DNA from: Saposhnikovia divaricata
Taxonomy: Eukaryota; Streptophyta; Magnoliopsida; Apiales; Apiaceae
Direction: 5' to 3'
Assembly: GCA_036435485.1 (NCBI GenBank)
Contig: CM071597.1
Location: 176,496,147-176,560,146, forward strand
Length of the DNA: 64,000 nucleotides
How positions within the stretch are numbered: position 1 is the stretch's first letter; the number at the start of each line of letters is the position of its first letter. Below, in pieces: positions 18,102 through 28,551 of the stretch. The notes beneath the pieces are model-generated. The model had not been told where the DNA came from and made no database searches. It saw nothing but the letters and a program-made list of their open reading frames with translations. A program made the position numbers and the translations under genes.

Positions 18102-19634
18102 GTTGCTAGTGTATGTGAGTTGTGTGCGGGCGCACATGATACAACTCAATGTGCGATTTCTTCTGAATCAGCACAGTTCGTGAGTAATTATCAGAGGCCA
18201 CAGCAGCCAGTGCCAGCTACTTATCATCCGAATAACCGCAATCATCCAAACTTTAGCTGGAGTAACAATCAGGGCGGTGTTCAACAACAACAACATTATC
18301 AGCAAAATCAAGGGCAACATCCTGCCTCTAGACCATTCAATCAAGGATTTCAGCAGCAGTATCAGCAGTATCAGCCTAAGCAACAATTTCAGCCACCAGG
18401 TTTCCAACAGCAATCTCAGGGGAATAGTGGTCAATATCCTAATGAAAAAGCTGAACTGGAAGAATTGCGGATGGCAGTGAAGAGTCAAGGGGCATCTCTG
18501 AAGATAATGGAAAATCAGCTCGGTCAACTTGCTAGTGCCCTGCTAAACAGACCGGCAGGAACTCTTCCTAGTGACACTGAGGCTAACCCAGGAAAGAGAG
18601 ATGGTAAAGAGCATGTGAAAGCTGTCACCTTGAGATCCGGTAAGGTGACAAGCAATTCGAAGCCAGTTGTTGAAGAAGAAGAAGAGGTACAAAAGCAATC
18701 GGATACAGCAGTTGAGCAGTTGGTTAGTGAGGTTGTGCAGCCGAAAAATCTGGACGAGACAGTTCTTGCAAAGAAGTCTACGGAGAATACGAAAATCTTT
18801 CCACCACCTCCATATCCAGGCAGATTGAAGAAGCAAAAAAATGATAGGCAGTTTGCCAGGTTTCTCGAGGTGTTTAAGAAACTTCAAATCAACATTCCTT
18901 TTGCGGAAGCACTGGAACAAATGCCCAGCTATGCGAGGTTTATGAAGGGAATTCTCTTTAGGAAGCTCAAACTCGAGGAGTTGGACACTGTAGCACTGAC
19001 AGAAGAGTGTAGTGCCGTTCTGCAACAGAAATTGCCACCAAAGTTAAAAGATCCAGGGAGTTTCACTATTCCATGCACCATCGGAAATCTGTCTTTCGAC
19101 AGATGTTTATGTGATTTGGGTGCCAGCATTAATCTTATGCCCTTGTCGGTTTTCTTACAACTGGGTTTGCCGGAACCGAGACCTACCAATATGTCTTTAC
19201 AGTTGGCTGATCGTTCTATTACATACCCGAGGGGTGTAGTTGAAGATGTCTTGGTCAAGGTTGATAAGCTTATCTTTCCGGCCGATTTTGTGATTCTTGA
19301 TTTTGAAGAAGACAAGAAGATTCCCATAATCTTGGGAAGGCCTTTTCTAGCGACCGGCCGTACTTTGATTGATGTACAAAAGGGAGAGCTTACAATGAGG
19401 GTTCAAGATCAGATTATCACCTTCAATGTGTTTAAGGCAATGAAACTGCCCTCAGACGAGGAAGAATGCTTTCAGATGGATTGGGTAGAATCTTCAGTAA
19501 AGACGGAAGTCGGTCAGTTGTTGATGTCTGATCCGTTGGAAAGAGTTTTGACAGGTGAGTCTACTAATGAAGACGAAGAAGGAAAAGAGCAGCTTCAATT
19601 GTTGAAGGCAACTCCGTGGAGGAAAAGCTTTTAG
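18102..19634 (+). CDS. Athila gag C-terminus and aspartic protease
   Basis: In-frame continuation of gag after the TAG at 18099. It begins with the knuckle CELCAGAHDTTQC, then a Gln-rich stretch, a Glu/Lys linker, PPPPYPGRLKKQKNDRQF and the protease core: DLGASINLMPLSVFLQLG near 19114 and IPIILGRPFLATGR near 19320. It ends at a second TAG (19632-19634), after which pol follows in the same frame. There is no ATG near the left end, so expression depends on passing the upstream stop. Confidence 0.82.
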   Translation, partial: VASVCELCAGAHDTTQCAISSESAQFVSNYQRPQQPVPATYHPNNRNHPNFSWSNNQGGVQQQQHYQQNQGQHPASRPFNQGFQQQYQQYQPKQQFQPPGFQQQSQGNSGQYPNEKAELEELRMAVKSQGASLKIMENQLGQLASALLNRPAGTLPSDTEANPGKRDGKEHVKAVTLRSGKVTSNSKPVVEEEEEVQKQSDTAVEQLVSEVVQPKNLDETVLAKKSTENTKIFPPPPYPGRLKKQKNDRQFARFLEVFKKLQINIPFAEALEQMPSYARFMKGILFRKLKLEELDTVALTEECSAVLQQKLPPKLKDPGSFTIPCTIGNLSFDRCLCDLGASINLMPLSVFLQLGLPEPRPTNMSLQLADRSITYPRGVVEDVLVKVDKLIFPADFVILDFEEDKKIPIILGRPFLATGRTLIDVQKGELTMRVQDQIITFNVFKAMKLPSDEEECFQMDWVESSVKTEVGQLLMSDPLERVLTGESTNEDEEGKEQLQLLKATPWRKSF

Positions 19635-22607
19635 TTGCCTATCGAGTCTCTTGGGCTAGAAGAGTTAAAAAAATCACAAGCTCGTCTCAAACCATCTATT
19701 GAGGAAGCTCCGACACTTGAACTTAAGCCACTGCCGGACCACTTGAGGTATGCATTTTTAGGTGAAGCATCTTCTTTACCTGTTATTATTGCCTCTAACT
19801 TGTCAGGAAGCGAAGAGGAAAAGCTCTTAAGGATTTTGAGGGAGTTCAAAGCCGCCATTGGCTGGACCATAGCAGATATAAAGGGAATCAGTCCTTCTTA
19901 TTGCATGCATAAAATTCTGCTAGAGGAAGGATATAAGCCAACGGTGGAACATCAGCGTCGTCTTAATCCGATAATGAAGGAGGTGGTGAAGAAAGAAATT
20001 CTGAAGTGGCTTGATGCGGGTATTATCTACCCGATTTCAGACAGTTCTTGGGTGAGCCCAATTCAATGTGTACCTAAGAAAGGGGGGATGACCGTGGTTA
20101 CCAATGAGAAAAATGAGCTGATTCCAACGCGCACCGTCACTGGGTGGAGAGTCTGTATGGATTATCGCAAGCTGAATAAGGCTACTCGCAAGGATCACTT
20201 CCCTCTGCCATTCATCGATCAGATGTTAGACAGGTTGGCTGGTCATGAGTACTATTGCCTCCTTGATGGGTATTCTGGATACAATCAAATTTGCATCGCA
20301 CCTGAAGATCAAGAGAAGACTACCTTCACATGTCCGTTCGGCACCTTTGCATTCAGACGAGTCTCCTTCGGACTTTGTGGTGCCCCAGCCACGTTTCAGA
20401 GATGTATGATGGCTATATTTTCCGACATGATTGGTATTAATGTCGAAGTCTTTATGGATGACTTTTCAGTATTTGGATCTTCATATGAAGCATGTTTGTA
20501 CAATCTGAGTCTGGTATTGAAAAGATGTGTAGAGACTAATCTGGTGTTGAATTGGGAAAAATGTCATTTTATGGTGCAGGAAGGAATCATCCTGGGGCAC
20601 AAGGTTTCTAATAAAGGACTTGAGGTGGATAGAGCAAAAATTTCTACTATTGAAAATCTACCTCCACCTATCTCTGTGAGGGGGATTCGCAGTTTTTTGG
20701 GACATGCTGGTTTCTATCGTCGCTTTATCAAAGATTTCTCGAAAATTTCTAAACCTCTGTGCAATCTGTTAGAAAAGGATGTTCCTTTCAAAATGGACGA
20801 AGCCTGTCTAGCTGCTTTTGAACTATTGAAGACAAAGTTGATTACTGCACCTGTGATCACTGCACCTGACTGGAGCCAGCCTTTTGAACTAATGTGTGAT
20901 GCGAGTGACTTTGCCGTTGGTGCACGGAAGGAGAAAATGTTTCTTGTGGTTTATTATGCCAGTAAAACCCTCAATGACGCTCAATTGAATTACACCACGA
21001 CAGAAAAGGAACTTTTGGCGGTGGTCTACGCTTTTGAGAAGTTTCGAGCCTATCTGCTTGGCACGAAGGTAATTGTATACACAGATCATGCAGCCATCCG
21101 GTATTTAATGTCAAAGAAGGATTCAAAGCCGAGATTGATCCGATGGATTCTATTGCTTCAAGAATTTGATGTGGAGATTAAAGACAGAAAAGGAACCGAG
21201 AACCAGGTGGCGGATCATCTTTCGAGGTTAGAGGAGCACGGTAAGAATGTACAGTCTGAATCTGTGATTAACGAATTTTTTCCCGATGAACAACTTTTCA
21301 GGATACAAGAAGAGGAGCCATGGTTTGCAGATTTTGTAAATTATCTTGTTAGTGGTATTATTCCTCCGGACTTGTCATATGCTCAGAAGAAGAAGTTCTT
21401 ACATGATGTGAAAGGGTATCATTGGGATGAGCCGTATTTGTTTAAACAAGGCGTTGATCAGATTATCAGACGTTGTATTCCATATGGTGAAACAGAAGAT
21501 GTATTGACAGAGTGTCACTCCACTGTGTATGGGGGTCACTATGGAGGGGAGAAAACAGCAGCTCGTGTTCTTCAAGCAGGGTTCTATTGGCCTACAGTGT
21601 TTAAGGATGCTCACCAGTTCGTTTTGAGGTGTGATCGGTGTCAAAGAGTGGGGAATATCTCTCGGAGGAATGAGATGCCTCTTAACATGCTTCTCGAGGT
21701 AGAAATCTTTGATGTGTGGGGTATCGACTTCATGGGTCCATTTGTGTCTTCAGGTAATAATCAGTACATCCTTCTAGCTGTAGACTATGTCTCGAAATGG
21801 GTTGAGGTGAAAGCCTTACCAACCAACGATGCTAAGGTTGTGTTGAATTTTCTTCATAAGCAAATCTTTACCCGTTTTGGAACTCCGCGAGCTATTATTA
21901 GTGATGAGGGAACTCATTTCTGCAATCGTCAGTTCACTGCATTGTTGGCTAAATACAAGGTAACACATCGTGTTGCAACTGCTTATCATCCTCAGACAAA
22001 CGGTCAAGCGGAGGTATCTAACCGTGAAATCAAGAGGATTCTAGAGAAGGTCGTGAATCCGTCAAGGAAAGACTGGTCGATGAAGTTAGACGAAGCTGTT
22101 TGGGCTTACAGAACGGCTTATAAAACACCGTTGGGAATGTCACCGTATCAGCTGGTGTTTGGCAAGGCATGTCATTTGCCGGTGGAGCTAGAGCATAAAG
22201 TACTTTGGGCAATAAAGAAGTTGAATCTTGATACTAAAGCTGCTGGTGATAAACGGTTACTACAGTTGAATGAGTTAGAAGAGTTCCGCTCGCAGGCCTA
22301 CGAGAACCACAAGATTTATAAGGAGAAAGTTAAGAGGTGGCACGACAAAAGGTTGATTCAGAAGACTTTTGTTCCTGGTCAACTAGTCTTGCTGTACAAT
22401 TCCCGTCTCAAACTCTTTCCGGGGAAGCTCAAGTCAAGGTGGTCGGGGCCGTTCACTGTGAAAACCGTATTCCCGCATGGAGCGGTTGAAATTTTTGAGA
22501 CATCACCTGAGTTGGCGTTTAAGGTGAATGGACAGCGTTTGAAACATTATCATATCGGGGATCCATTGAACCGTGAAACGGAATCCGTCGTTTTGACGGA
22601 AACGTAA
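19635..22607 (+). CDS. pol: Athila pol: reverse transcriptase, RNase H, integrase
   Basis: 990 residues in the same frame as gag-protease, preceded by TAG. RT at about 100-300: CMDYRKLNKATRKDHFPLP, LLDGYSGYNQICIAPEDQ and the catalytic FMDD in VEVFMDDFSVFG. RNase H at about 410-540: DASDFAVGARKEKMF, YTDHAAIRYL and ENQVADHLSRLE. The segment between AVGA and RKEKMF looks about four residues shorter than is usual in the family. Integrase: HHCC finger ending CDRCQRVG, then D,D,E in IDFMGPF, ISDEGTHFCNRQF and NGQAEVSNREI. All catalytic residues are present. Translation probably requires readthrough or a repaired upstream frame. Confidence 0.93.
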   Translation: MPIESLGLEELKKSQARLKPSIEEAPTLELKPLPDHLRYAFLGEASSLPVIIASNLSGSEEEKLLRILREFKAAIGWTIADIKGISPSYCMHKILLEEGYKPTVEHQRRLNPIMKEVVKKEILKWLDAGIIYPISDSSWVSPIQCVPKKGGMTVVTNEKNELIPTRTVTGWRVCMDYRKLNKATRKDHFPLPFIDQMLDRLAGHEYYCLLDGYSGYNQICIAPEDQEKTTFTCPFGTFAFRRVSFGLCGAPATFQRCMMAIFSDMIGINVEVFMDDFSVFGSSYEACLYNLSLVLKRCVETNLVLNWEKCHFMVQEGIILGHKVSNKGLEVDRAKISTIENLPPPISVRGIRSFLGHAGFYRRFIKDFSKISKPLCNLLEKDVPFKMDEACLAAFELLKTKLITAPVITAPDWSQPFELMCDASDFAVGARKEKMFLVVYYASKTLNDAQLNYTTTEKELLAVVYAFEKFRAYLLGTKVIVYTDHAAIRYLMSKKDSKPRLIRWILLLQEFDVEIKDRKGTENQVADHLSRLEEHGKNVQSESVINEFFPDEQLFRIQEEEPWFADFVNYLVSGIIPPDLSYAQKKKFLHDVKGYHWDEPYLFKQGVDQIIRRCIPYGETEDVLTECHSTVYGGHYGGEKTAARVLQAGFYWPTVFKDAHQFVLRCDRCQRVGNISRRNEMPLNMLLEVEIFDVWGIDFMGPFVSSGNNQYILLAVDYVSKWVEVKALPTNDAKVVLNFLHKQIFTRFGTPRAIISDEGTHFCNRQFTALLAKYKVTHRVATAYHPQTNGQAEVSNREIKRILEKVVNPSRKDWSMKLDEAVWAYRTAYKTPLGMSPYQLVFGKACHLPVELEHKVLWAIKKLNLDTKAAGDKRLLQLNELEEFRSQAYENHKIYKEKVKRWHDKRLIQKTFVPGQLVLLYNSRLKLFPGKLKSRWSGPFTVKTVFPHGAVEIFETSPELAFKVNGQRLKHYHIGDPLNRETESVVLTET

Positions 22608-22741
22608 CGTCCGCAAATCAAGTCAAGCTAGTGACGGTAAAAGAGCGCTTCGTGGGAGGCAACCCACGCGAGGATACGTTGTAGTATTATTCTTTTCTTC
22701 AAATAAAAAAAAAAAAAAAAAATAGAAAATCAGTGCGCAGG

Positions 22742-22835
22742 CTGGGCGGGCGCGCGCCAGGCTGGGCGACCGCTCAAGGTTCCTACTGTCAGTTCTGGGC
22801 GGGCGCTCAAGCTTCTGGGCGGCCGCTCGAGCAAC
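22742..22835. repeat. GC-rich gggcgggcgctcaag motif block before env-like gene
   Basis: Four imperfect motifs (for example gggcgaccgctcaagg and gggcggccgctcgag) resemble those in the LTR at 15976-16052. They lie between the pol stop and the env-like ORF, after an A-tract at about 22701-22721. The remainder of the 22608-23254 gap shows no ORF; it could hold a promoter or splice site for the env-like mRNA, which I cannot identify. Confidence 0.65.
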
Positions 22836-23254
22836 CCCCTGGTCAGTTTTTTTTTCCCCACGTTTTTGTGTTTTAAAACCTCTCCCAACCTCATAAGTTA
22901 GGTCTAGGTTCATTCCCTACTCCCTATTGCCCTCATATATCTTCCCTAACCCTAATTCACCCCTAGATTACAATCCCATCTCATATCTCTCCATTTATCT
23001 TCCATATATATACATACACTCCACCCTATCTAAACTCATCTTGCTTAACCCTAACCCTAGCAACAAGGATTTTCACTCAAATTGGGGAAGTTTTTAAAGC
23101 AATTCACCTCTCGGATTCGTGTGGGTAACTTTCTTTTCTCATTATTGATTAATTTCATTACATACGAATTGTGAATTTGCCAATTGGGGGTTAGTTGTGG
23201 ATTTGTTATCTTCATTGGTGATTGTGAAATAAAGAGTTATTTTGTTAATTGATC

Positions 23255-24436
23255 ATGGCACCAAAGCGTCAAAGGGTTGTTGAGAGGAGTGCGGGGAGCA
23301 GTAGTAATCACCCCTCCTCGGGTTCAGATTCAAGTTTGGGGGAGGTTGAGAAGTTTATATCACCGGAGGCTCAAAGTGAATATAATAGGTTAATGACAAG
23401 GACGGTGATTAGAGAGAGGGGATTCTTGCCGTTTCAAGCAGGGGAGTTGTGTGCTTTGGTAGAGGAGTTGGGCTGGGCACCGTTTTGTGAATCTCCTACA
23501 GCAGCCCCGTTGAGCATAGTTCGAGAATTTTACGCTAATGCTAAGGGGGAGACGAATGGGTACTCAGTGGTTCGGGGGTTGACTGTTGATTATACTCCAG
23601 GTGCGATTCGTCAAGTCTTGCTGCAACCGAATAGAGGAAGACGGGTTGAGGATTGGACGCATAAGACCAAGGCCGATGTGGATCTTCAGGATATTGTGGA
23701 GCAGTTGTGTGTTCCGGGCACCGTTTGGAAGACTAGGGCCGGGACTAATGAGCCTCGTTCGTTTCCATCTTCGGCTTTGAACTGCTATGCTAGGGCTTGG
23801 AATCTGTTTGTATGTGCGTCTATCTCACCATCATCTCATTCTCATGATGTGATAGTTGAGAGGGCCATTCTGCTCTGGGCTATTATTAATGGACATTACA
23901 TTGATTTGGGTCACATCATTCATCAGAATATTATCAGGTTTTTGCGTTCGGGGGCCACAATGTCGATTCCTCATCCTTCTCTAGTTACTGAGTTATGTCG
24001 GGCAGTTGGTGTGAGGTGGGATGAGGACGAGCCGTTGTTGATGCCGTTGGGGGCTATTGATGACGCCCTTATTGAGCGGATGGTGGAATGGCCAGGCGGC
24101 GTTCCCCATGGCCGTGGGTTAGGCTACATTATTACTGCGGCTGAGCGAGGCGGTATGCCACCACGAGTGCCGCAGGTTCCTAGGGTTCCGCGAGCTCGCG
24201 CTAGTTCGTCTCATGGTGATGCGTTGTCAGTTGGATTTATGGAAGCTCAGTTCCGTCGCTTGAATAGGCGCATTGACGCTATGCATGAGAGCAACCGTCA
24301 ATATGCGGAGGATATGACTTCTGCTTTGATCTCAGCAGGTATTTCCGCTCAGTGGCCTGTTTATGGTGCTCGCACTGTCTACCCACCCCCTGATTCTGAT
24401 GAGGAGGGGGATGATGATGATTCAGCAGAGTTGTAG
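23255..24436 (+). CDS. Athila env-like ORF
   Basis: 393 residues from an ATG at 23255 (a TTG two codons earlier is a less likely start). Contains a plant transposon-protein type domain (related to the Athila ORF after pol): VEKFISPEAQSEYNRLMTR, ERGFLPFQAGELCALVEELG and SSALNCYARAWNLFVCAS, with a charged N-terminus and a Glu/Asp tail. I see no convincing signal peptide or C-terminal membrane anchor, so the name 'env-like' is positional. A transmembrane role is not supported here. The frame is intact, consistent with recent insertion. Confidence 0.85.
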   Translation: MAPKRQRVVERSAGSSSNHPSSGSDSSLGEVEKFISPEAQSEYNRLMTRTVIRERGFLPFQAGELCALVEELGWAPFCESPTAAPLSIVREFYANAKGETNGYSVVRGLTVDYTPGAIRQVLLQPNRGRRVEDWTHKTKADVDLQDIVEQLCVPGTVWKTRAGTNEPRSFPSSALNCYARAWNLFVCASISPSSHSHDVIVERAILLWAIINGHYIDLGHIIHQNIIRFLRSGATMSIPHPSLVTELCRAVGVRWDEDEPLLMPLGAIDDALIERMVEWPGGVPHGRGLGYIITAAERGGMPPRVPQVPRVPRARASSSHGDALSVGFMEAQFRRLNRRIDAMHESNRQYAEDMTSALISAGISAQWPVYGARTVYPPPDSDEEGDDDDSAEL

Positions 24437-25673
24437 GTATGTTGCTAACCCTTGTATTTTCTTCCATGAGGGCATGGCAGATTTTAAGTTTGGGGGGAGA
24501 TTTCAAGGTTAGTAATGTTGTCTGTTTTCATATAGAATGTCATATTGCATCATATTTGTATGTGTAGAAGTAGTAGCATGCATAATATCTGTCATATAAG
24601 AGCATTCTGTTGCATGTGTCGTATTTTGTATGTGAGTCCACTTAGTTGCATTACATGCATTTTCATGATCCCTTAGGACGAGCTGATTCTGATTGATAGG
24701 TCGATGTTAATTTGAGTGTGGTATTGATGAATAGAGGGATGATTTATAGTCTCTATGAAATTGACTTGCATGCTTCAGAAATTAAAATTTTAGAAAAGTC
24801 TCATTAGGTTGCTCTTGGACTAGGTTGAAGTTATGCTGGTTCGCTTGCTATGAGTAGTCTAGGGTTGGAGATGAGAATTCTCACTCCAGATGGCATAAAA
24901 AAAATAAAAAAAAAAGAAAAAAAGAAAGGAAAGAAAAAAAAAGAAAAGAAAAAAAAAGTTATTTTAAATGCAAAATTAACCAGGGTGAGCTCTTTAATAC
25001 TCGAGCTATTAAGTACGAGGGGACTTATGCCTAGTGACCTAAGGCTTTTATAGTCTGGGATCCACTGACCTAACGCTCGCTACATGGGTATTATTGTATA
25101 AGCCTTTTGGGGTCTCATCCATTGCACGGTTAAATAAGCATGTCTGTATATTATGAGTCATAGTTAGAAATAAAAGCATGAATTCTTGTCTAGCTCAGAT
25201 GAAGGTGGAGGTGTTTCGAAGTTATGAAGTGTTTAGCGCCTATTCTGTTTATAAACCTGCGATTGTCTTGACAAAGTATTAGTATGATTTTTTATCTTGT
25301 CTGGGAGTATAACTGATGAGCATAGCACACACGCACGTTTCTGATCATGTAGAGTTAATATACGGGGATTTAGTCGAGCTCTGTTTGGACGTATTGCACT
25401 TCTTGAGATGTTTGCCTGTTGGTTGGCTTTGGTTAGTCTAAAGGGGGTCCTTGCATTTTCATATTAGTTGCATTCATGCATTGCATTGTTGAGTCGTTTG
25501 TGTCAGTTGGATTTTGTGGGTACATTCACTATAGGCCCTCACGAGACCTTACTCGTCCACTAGGGCTGCCTAGGGGTTTAAAGGGCTTGTTGCATATGCC
25601 AAATGCAACCGTGATCACCTACGAAAGTGGTACTAGTTAGTTTGTATATTGTTTATGCTTGAGGGCAAGCATC
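24437..25673. other. Athila 3' untranslated region with purine tract
   Basis: About 1.2 kb without an ORF I can support. An A/G-only tract (aaaaagaaaa-type) lies at about 24896-24957. The rest is unique sequence leading to the polypurine tract. Confidence 0.75.
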
Positions 25674-25677
25674 GGTT

Positions 25678-25691
25678 CAAGTTTGGGGGTG
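25678..25691 (+). other. Athila polypurine tract
   Basis: AAGTTTGGGGGTGT-type G-rich sequence immediately before LTR2, a typical Athila plus-strand primer. A similar AAGTTTGGGGGG occurs at about 24485, inside the 3' region. Confidence 0.75.
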
Positions 25692-27088
25692 TGATAAGTG
25701 GATTTTATATCTACTTAGAACGTCTTATGTCGGCTTGAATTGGTAGTTTTGGCCTCAAGTATGTCGTGTTTTGATTAGTTTTTAGTGGAAATGTGCAGGA
25801 TTTTTTATCTCAGGATCGGAGTCGGTAATTGAAGATGTTATGTTGGATATAGGCCCAAGGTGTTTGTTTAAGAAGGTTTCCAGAAGAGCGAGGGAAAACG
25901 AAGCAAGGAACGACAATTATCATGAAAATCAGAAATTCCAGGAAGTTGTCCGGGCGGGCGCTCAAGATTCCAGGCGGCCGCTCAGGGGGGAATTGTCCAG
26001 GCGGCAGCTCAAGATTCTAGGCGGCCGCTCAGCCTGAATTCTGGAAAATTTTACAGTTTTGCCCTTTTCGAATGTTAATGCAATTCTGAGTTGTTTCCTT
26101 GTATGATCTGGTTTTTAGGGCCTATAAAAACTCTGGTTATCATTGTAATCGGGAAGGAGGGTTTTATTTTGTTAACATTAAGGAGTGAATGATCAATTGT
26201 TCGTGACAAGCAACGGATCAAGATCAACCTATCTTGTGTAACTTGGCATTCTTCGGATTTGTTCCTAAACCCTTATTAATTAATATTATTCTTTTCTTCA
26301 TTCTAGTCATGTTTATTAGCATATTTTCATCGAACCCCATGATGATGAACGGTCCAACTATGAACTAATCACCGTCATGGGGTCCTAACGAATTTATTTA
26401 CAGAAATTAGTAGTGAATGCCTAATTGATATACATGTGGTGATTTGCGATATCCTTGCATGGTTGTGATTTAATTAAATAGATGCGTCGCGAACATCTAT
26501 CTCGTTAATCTTTAGTGAAGCGACAGTGGATCTCTAGATTAAGAACTTACCATGCTAGCATATGTTCGTGATTGATTTCATGATTAGTGGTGTGATTTTA
26601 ACCATCTCATACTATCTTATGTAATCCTTATGGATAACTTGCTCTTCAACCTTTAGGTTTTCAAATTCTATAGACATATAGAGTCTAGACCTAATTGGTG
26701 CCTGCATGATTTCTATCTTTTGTGGATATTGTGTAGATTGGTGTGCGTGTACTGAAAGGTAGTGTATACTTATTCCGTGTTGTCCGATTAGTTATCGTAA
26801 CCACCATACAAATCGAGTAAAGGCATGATCTCTAATGGACGTATTTAATGAAGTTAGGACCCTATGATTATATTCATAAATTAAATCATCCTCTTTTAGT
26901 AATTAGTAAATTTGATTAGCATAATATAAAATCAAAACCCAATTTGTCTTTTGTCTTAGCATTGAACGATAATCAAACATTGTTGCTTAGACGCATAAAC
27001 CAAAGTATACAACTTCTGCGGGAACGAATCTTACTTGCTTTTATATTACTTGTTGTCCACGTGCGCTTGCATGTATTTTGTGCGAACA
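25692..27088 (+). repeat. Athila LTR2
   Basis: 1397 bp, same length as LTR1 and nearly identical. In a standard element this would be the terminal 3' LTR, but here the internal region resumes after it. Confidence 0.95.
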
Positions 27089-27473
27089 AGTTTTTGGCGC
27101 CGCTGCCGGGGAGTTGTTATAGTTTATGTGTTTGACATCAGTGGTCGTTAAAGTTCACTGACTCGGATTGGTTACTAATTGTTTCCTTGTTGATTCTTTG
27201 AAATTCAGGTACTTGAGCGTGTATGCGAACGCGTTTGAAAACTCGCCAAGAAAAGCTGGAAAACAAAGATCGAGAAGAGGACCGAACAGAAGAAGAACTT
27301 GAAACTTTAGAGATGGCAGAGCCAAAGCCATTGAAAGACTTCTCTCAGCCTAAGATCAATGACATTGTTGCTTAGACGCATAAACCAAAGTATACAACTT
27401 CTGCGGGAACGAATCTTACTTGCTTTTATATTACTTGTTGTCCACGTGCGCTTGCGTGTATTTTGTGCGAACA
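27089..27473 (+). repeat. Truncated second internal region fused to LTR end (LTR3)
   Basis: 27089-27367 repeats 17110-17388 (primer-binding site, leader and start of gag). At the hexamer acattg it switches to LTR sequence matching 16998-17109, ending GCGAACA at 27473 and followed by TSD ccccc. The hexamer is present in both parents (17383-17388 in gag, 16998-17003 in the LTR), i.e. 6-bp microhomology at the junction. One base differs from LTR1 (gcgtgta versus gcatgta). Confidence 0.93.
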
Positions 27474-27478
27474 CCCCC

Positions 27479-28043
27479 ACATGGATGAGATTGATATCGT
27501 AGTAGCACACACCAGACAGACAGACACGGAATTTGATGTGGTGATAATTCTTCGATCAGATATAGCATACGATAGGTAGAGGTTTGCTCCTTGAACCTTC
27601 GCTTGAGTAAGCATACCGACCTTACTGGTAGACAGTGGAGGTTTGCTCTTTGAACTGTTCGACCGTTTGTGTAAGCGATGATATACTTATCACTATATCC
27701 TTTCTGACTCGTTCAGCTCTCATGATTATGTCCATTTTGGCCATGGAACATCGTCCTGGTTCTGCAGGAGTGTCTAAAGAGTTGTGCCTCGCAACTCTCC
27801 TCTGAAGCGGCCCCACTTCTCTCCCACATAGGTGATCTTTATACTTATAGAGTAACCCGCGTTTACTCAACTGAATTCCATGCGTTCTAACCTTGAACTC
27901 CATGTATTCACCGAAAGATCATTAAAAGCTCGAAAGCTTACCCTCGTACCTTACGGGTCTCACTGTTTCTCATCATAGGAACAGGCCAGGGGTTACCCCC
28001 ACAGTGATTTGGTCATCATGATTTAGTTGGCCCATTGACGCCG
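27479..28043 (-). other. Copia-B 3' UTR and remaining polypurine tract
   Basis: Continuation of copia-B after the Athila insertion. On the minus strand it runs from the RNase H stop to a CATGTGGGGG polypurine start at 27474-27483. It contains no coding sequence I recognise; short minus-strand open frames (for example 27622-27903) have no family features. Confidence 0.7.
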
Positions 28044-28133
28044 TTAAGCAATAAGCTTAAGGCCCATTCCTCTCGATGATTTGTCAACCAGTTCTCTTGA
28101 TAACCCTTTGGTTAGCGGATCCGCAATATTATC
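28044..28133 (-). pseudogene. Copia-B RNase H C-terminal fragment
   Basis: The minus strand encodes 29 residues beginning DNIADPLTKGLSRELV and ending with TAA at 28044-28046. The NIADPLTKGL motif is the well-known end of copia RNase H. Upstream it is fused directly to LTR sequence at 28134, showing that nearly the whole coding region was deleted. Confidence 0.88.
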
Positions 28134-28517
28134 CTTGCGAAGCCTCGAATTTCCCCTCGAAATCCCACAATTCGCACCCCCCCCTGCGCGCTCGCGTATG
28201 AGATGGTGCAATACTTAACCAACACAAGTGAACACTCCTCTTGTGTTGTACTATATAAAGCAAAGGAAACTCCTTTTCCTTTGCTATGTGGGACTTCAAG
28301 TTTAACAACAAAATTTCCACTCTTAAGGGACCAACTTTGAGTAATCATAACTCATCCATCCCTTAGTCGTTTTGAGTGTTTAAATATGCATTGGAAAGCT
28401 CTCGCGGAGGAGAACACTCTCTAAGCATGACTTGTTGCAAACATGTACACAAGGCACACTCAAATCGGAGCTCAAAATGACTCGACAATGTGGGTCTAAA
28501 ACCCACATTTTCTAACA
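28134..28517 (-). repeat. Truncated 5' LTR of copia-B
   Basis: 384 bp matching 15323-15705 of the complete LTR, ending CTAACA and followed by TSD gtatc (28518-28522). The missing part is the end that would adjoin the primer-binding site, consistent with one deletion running from inside the LTR to RNase H. Confidence 0.9.
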
Positions 28518-28551
28518 GTATCTAAATGATCTATCATATTATTTTTTGCAG

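Larger units (their letters stand above)
15713..27473 (+). mobile_element. Young Athila-lineage Ty3/gypsy element with a third, partial LTR
   Basis: TSD ccccc is at 15708-15712 and 27474-27478; the target was the C-run (plus strand) of the copia-B polypurine tract. Order: LTR1 15713-17109, primer-binding site, gag, protease, RT, RNase H, integrase, env-like ORF, polypurine tract, LTR2 25692-27088, a 279-bp repeat of the 5' internal region (27089-27367), then the last 112 bp of an LTR (27362-27473, overlapping by 6 bp). LTR1 and LTR2 are both 1397 bp and I found a single substitution between them, so insertion is recent. The tRNA-Asp-type primer site and the env-like ORF fit Athila. Confidence 0.95.
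14641..28517 (-). mobile_element. Deleted copia LTR retrotransposon (copia-B), host of the Athila insertion
   Basis: TSD gtatc lies at 14636-14640 and 28518-28522. The left end is a complete LTR (14641-15705), which is the 3' LTR because the element runs on the minus strand. The right end is only the last 384 bp of the 5' LTR (28134-28517). Between them remain part of the polypurine tract, the 3' UTR and the last 29 codons of RNase H (27479-28133); gag, protease, integrase and most of RT are gone. An Athila element occupies 15713-27473. It is therefore non-autonomous and old relative to the Athila insertion. Confidence 0.9.
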
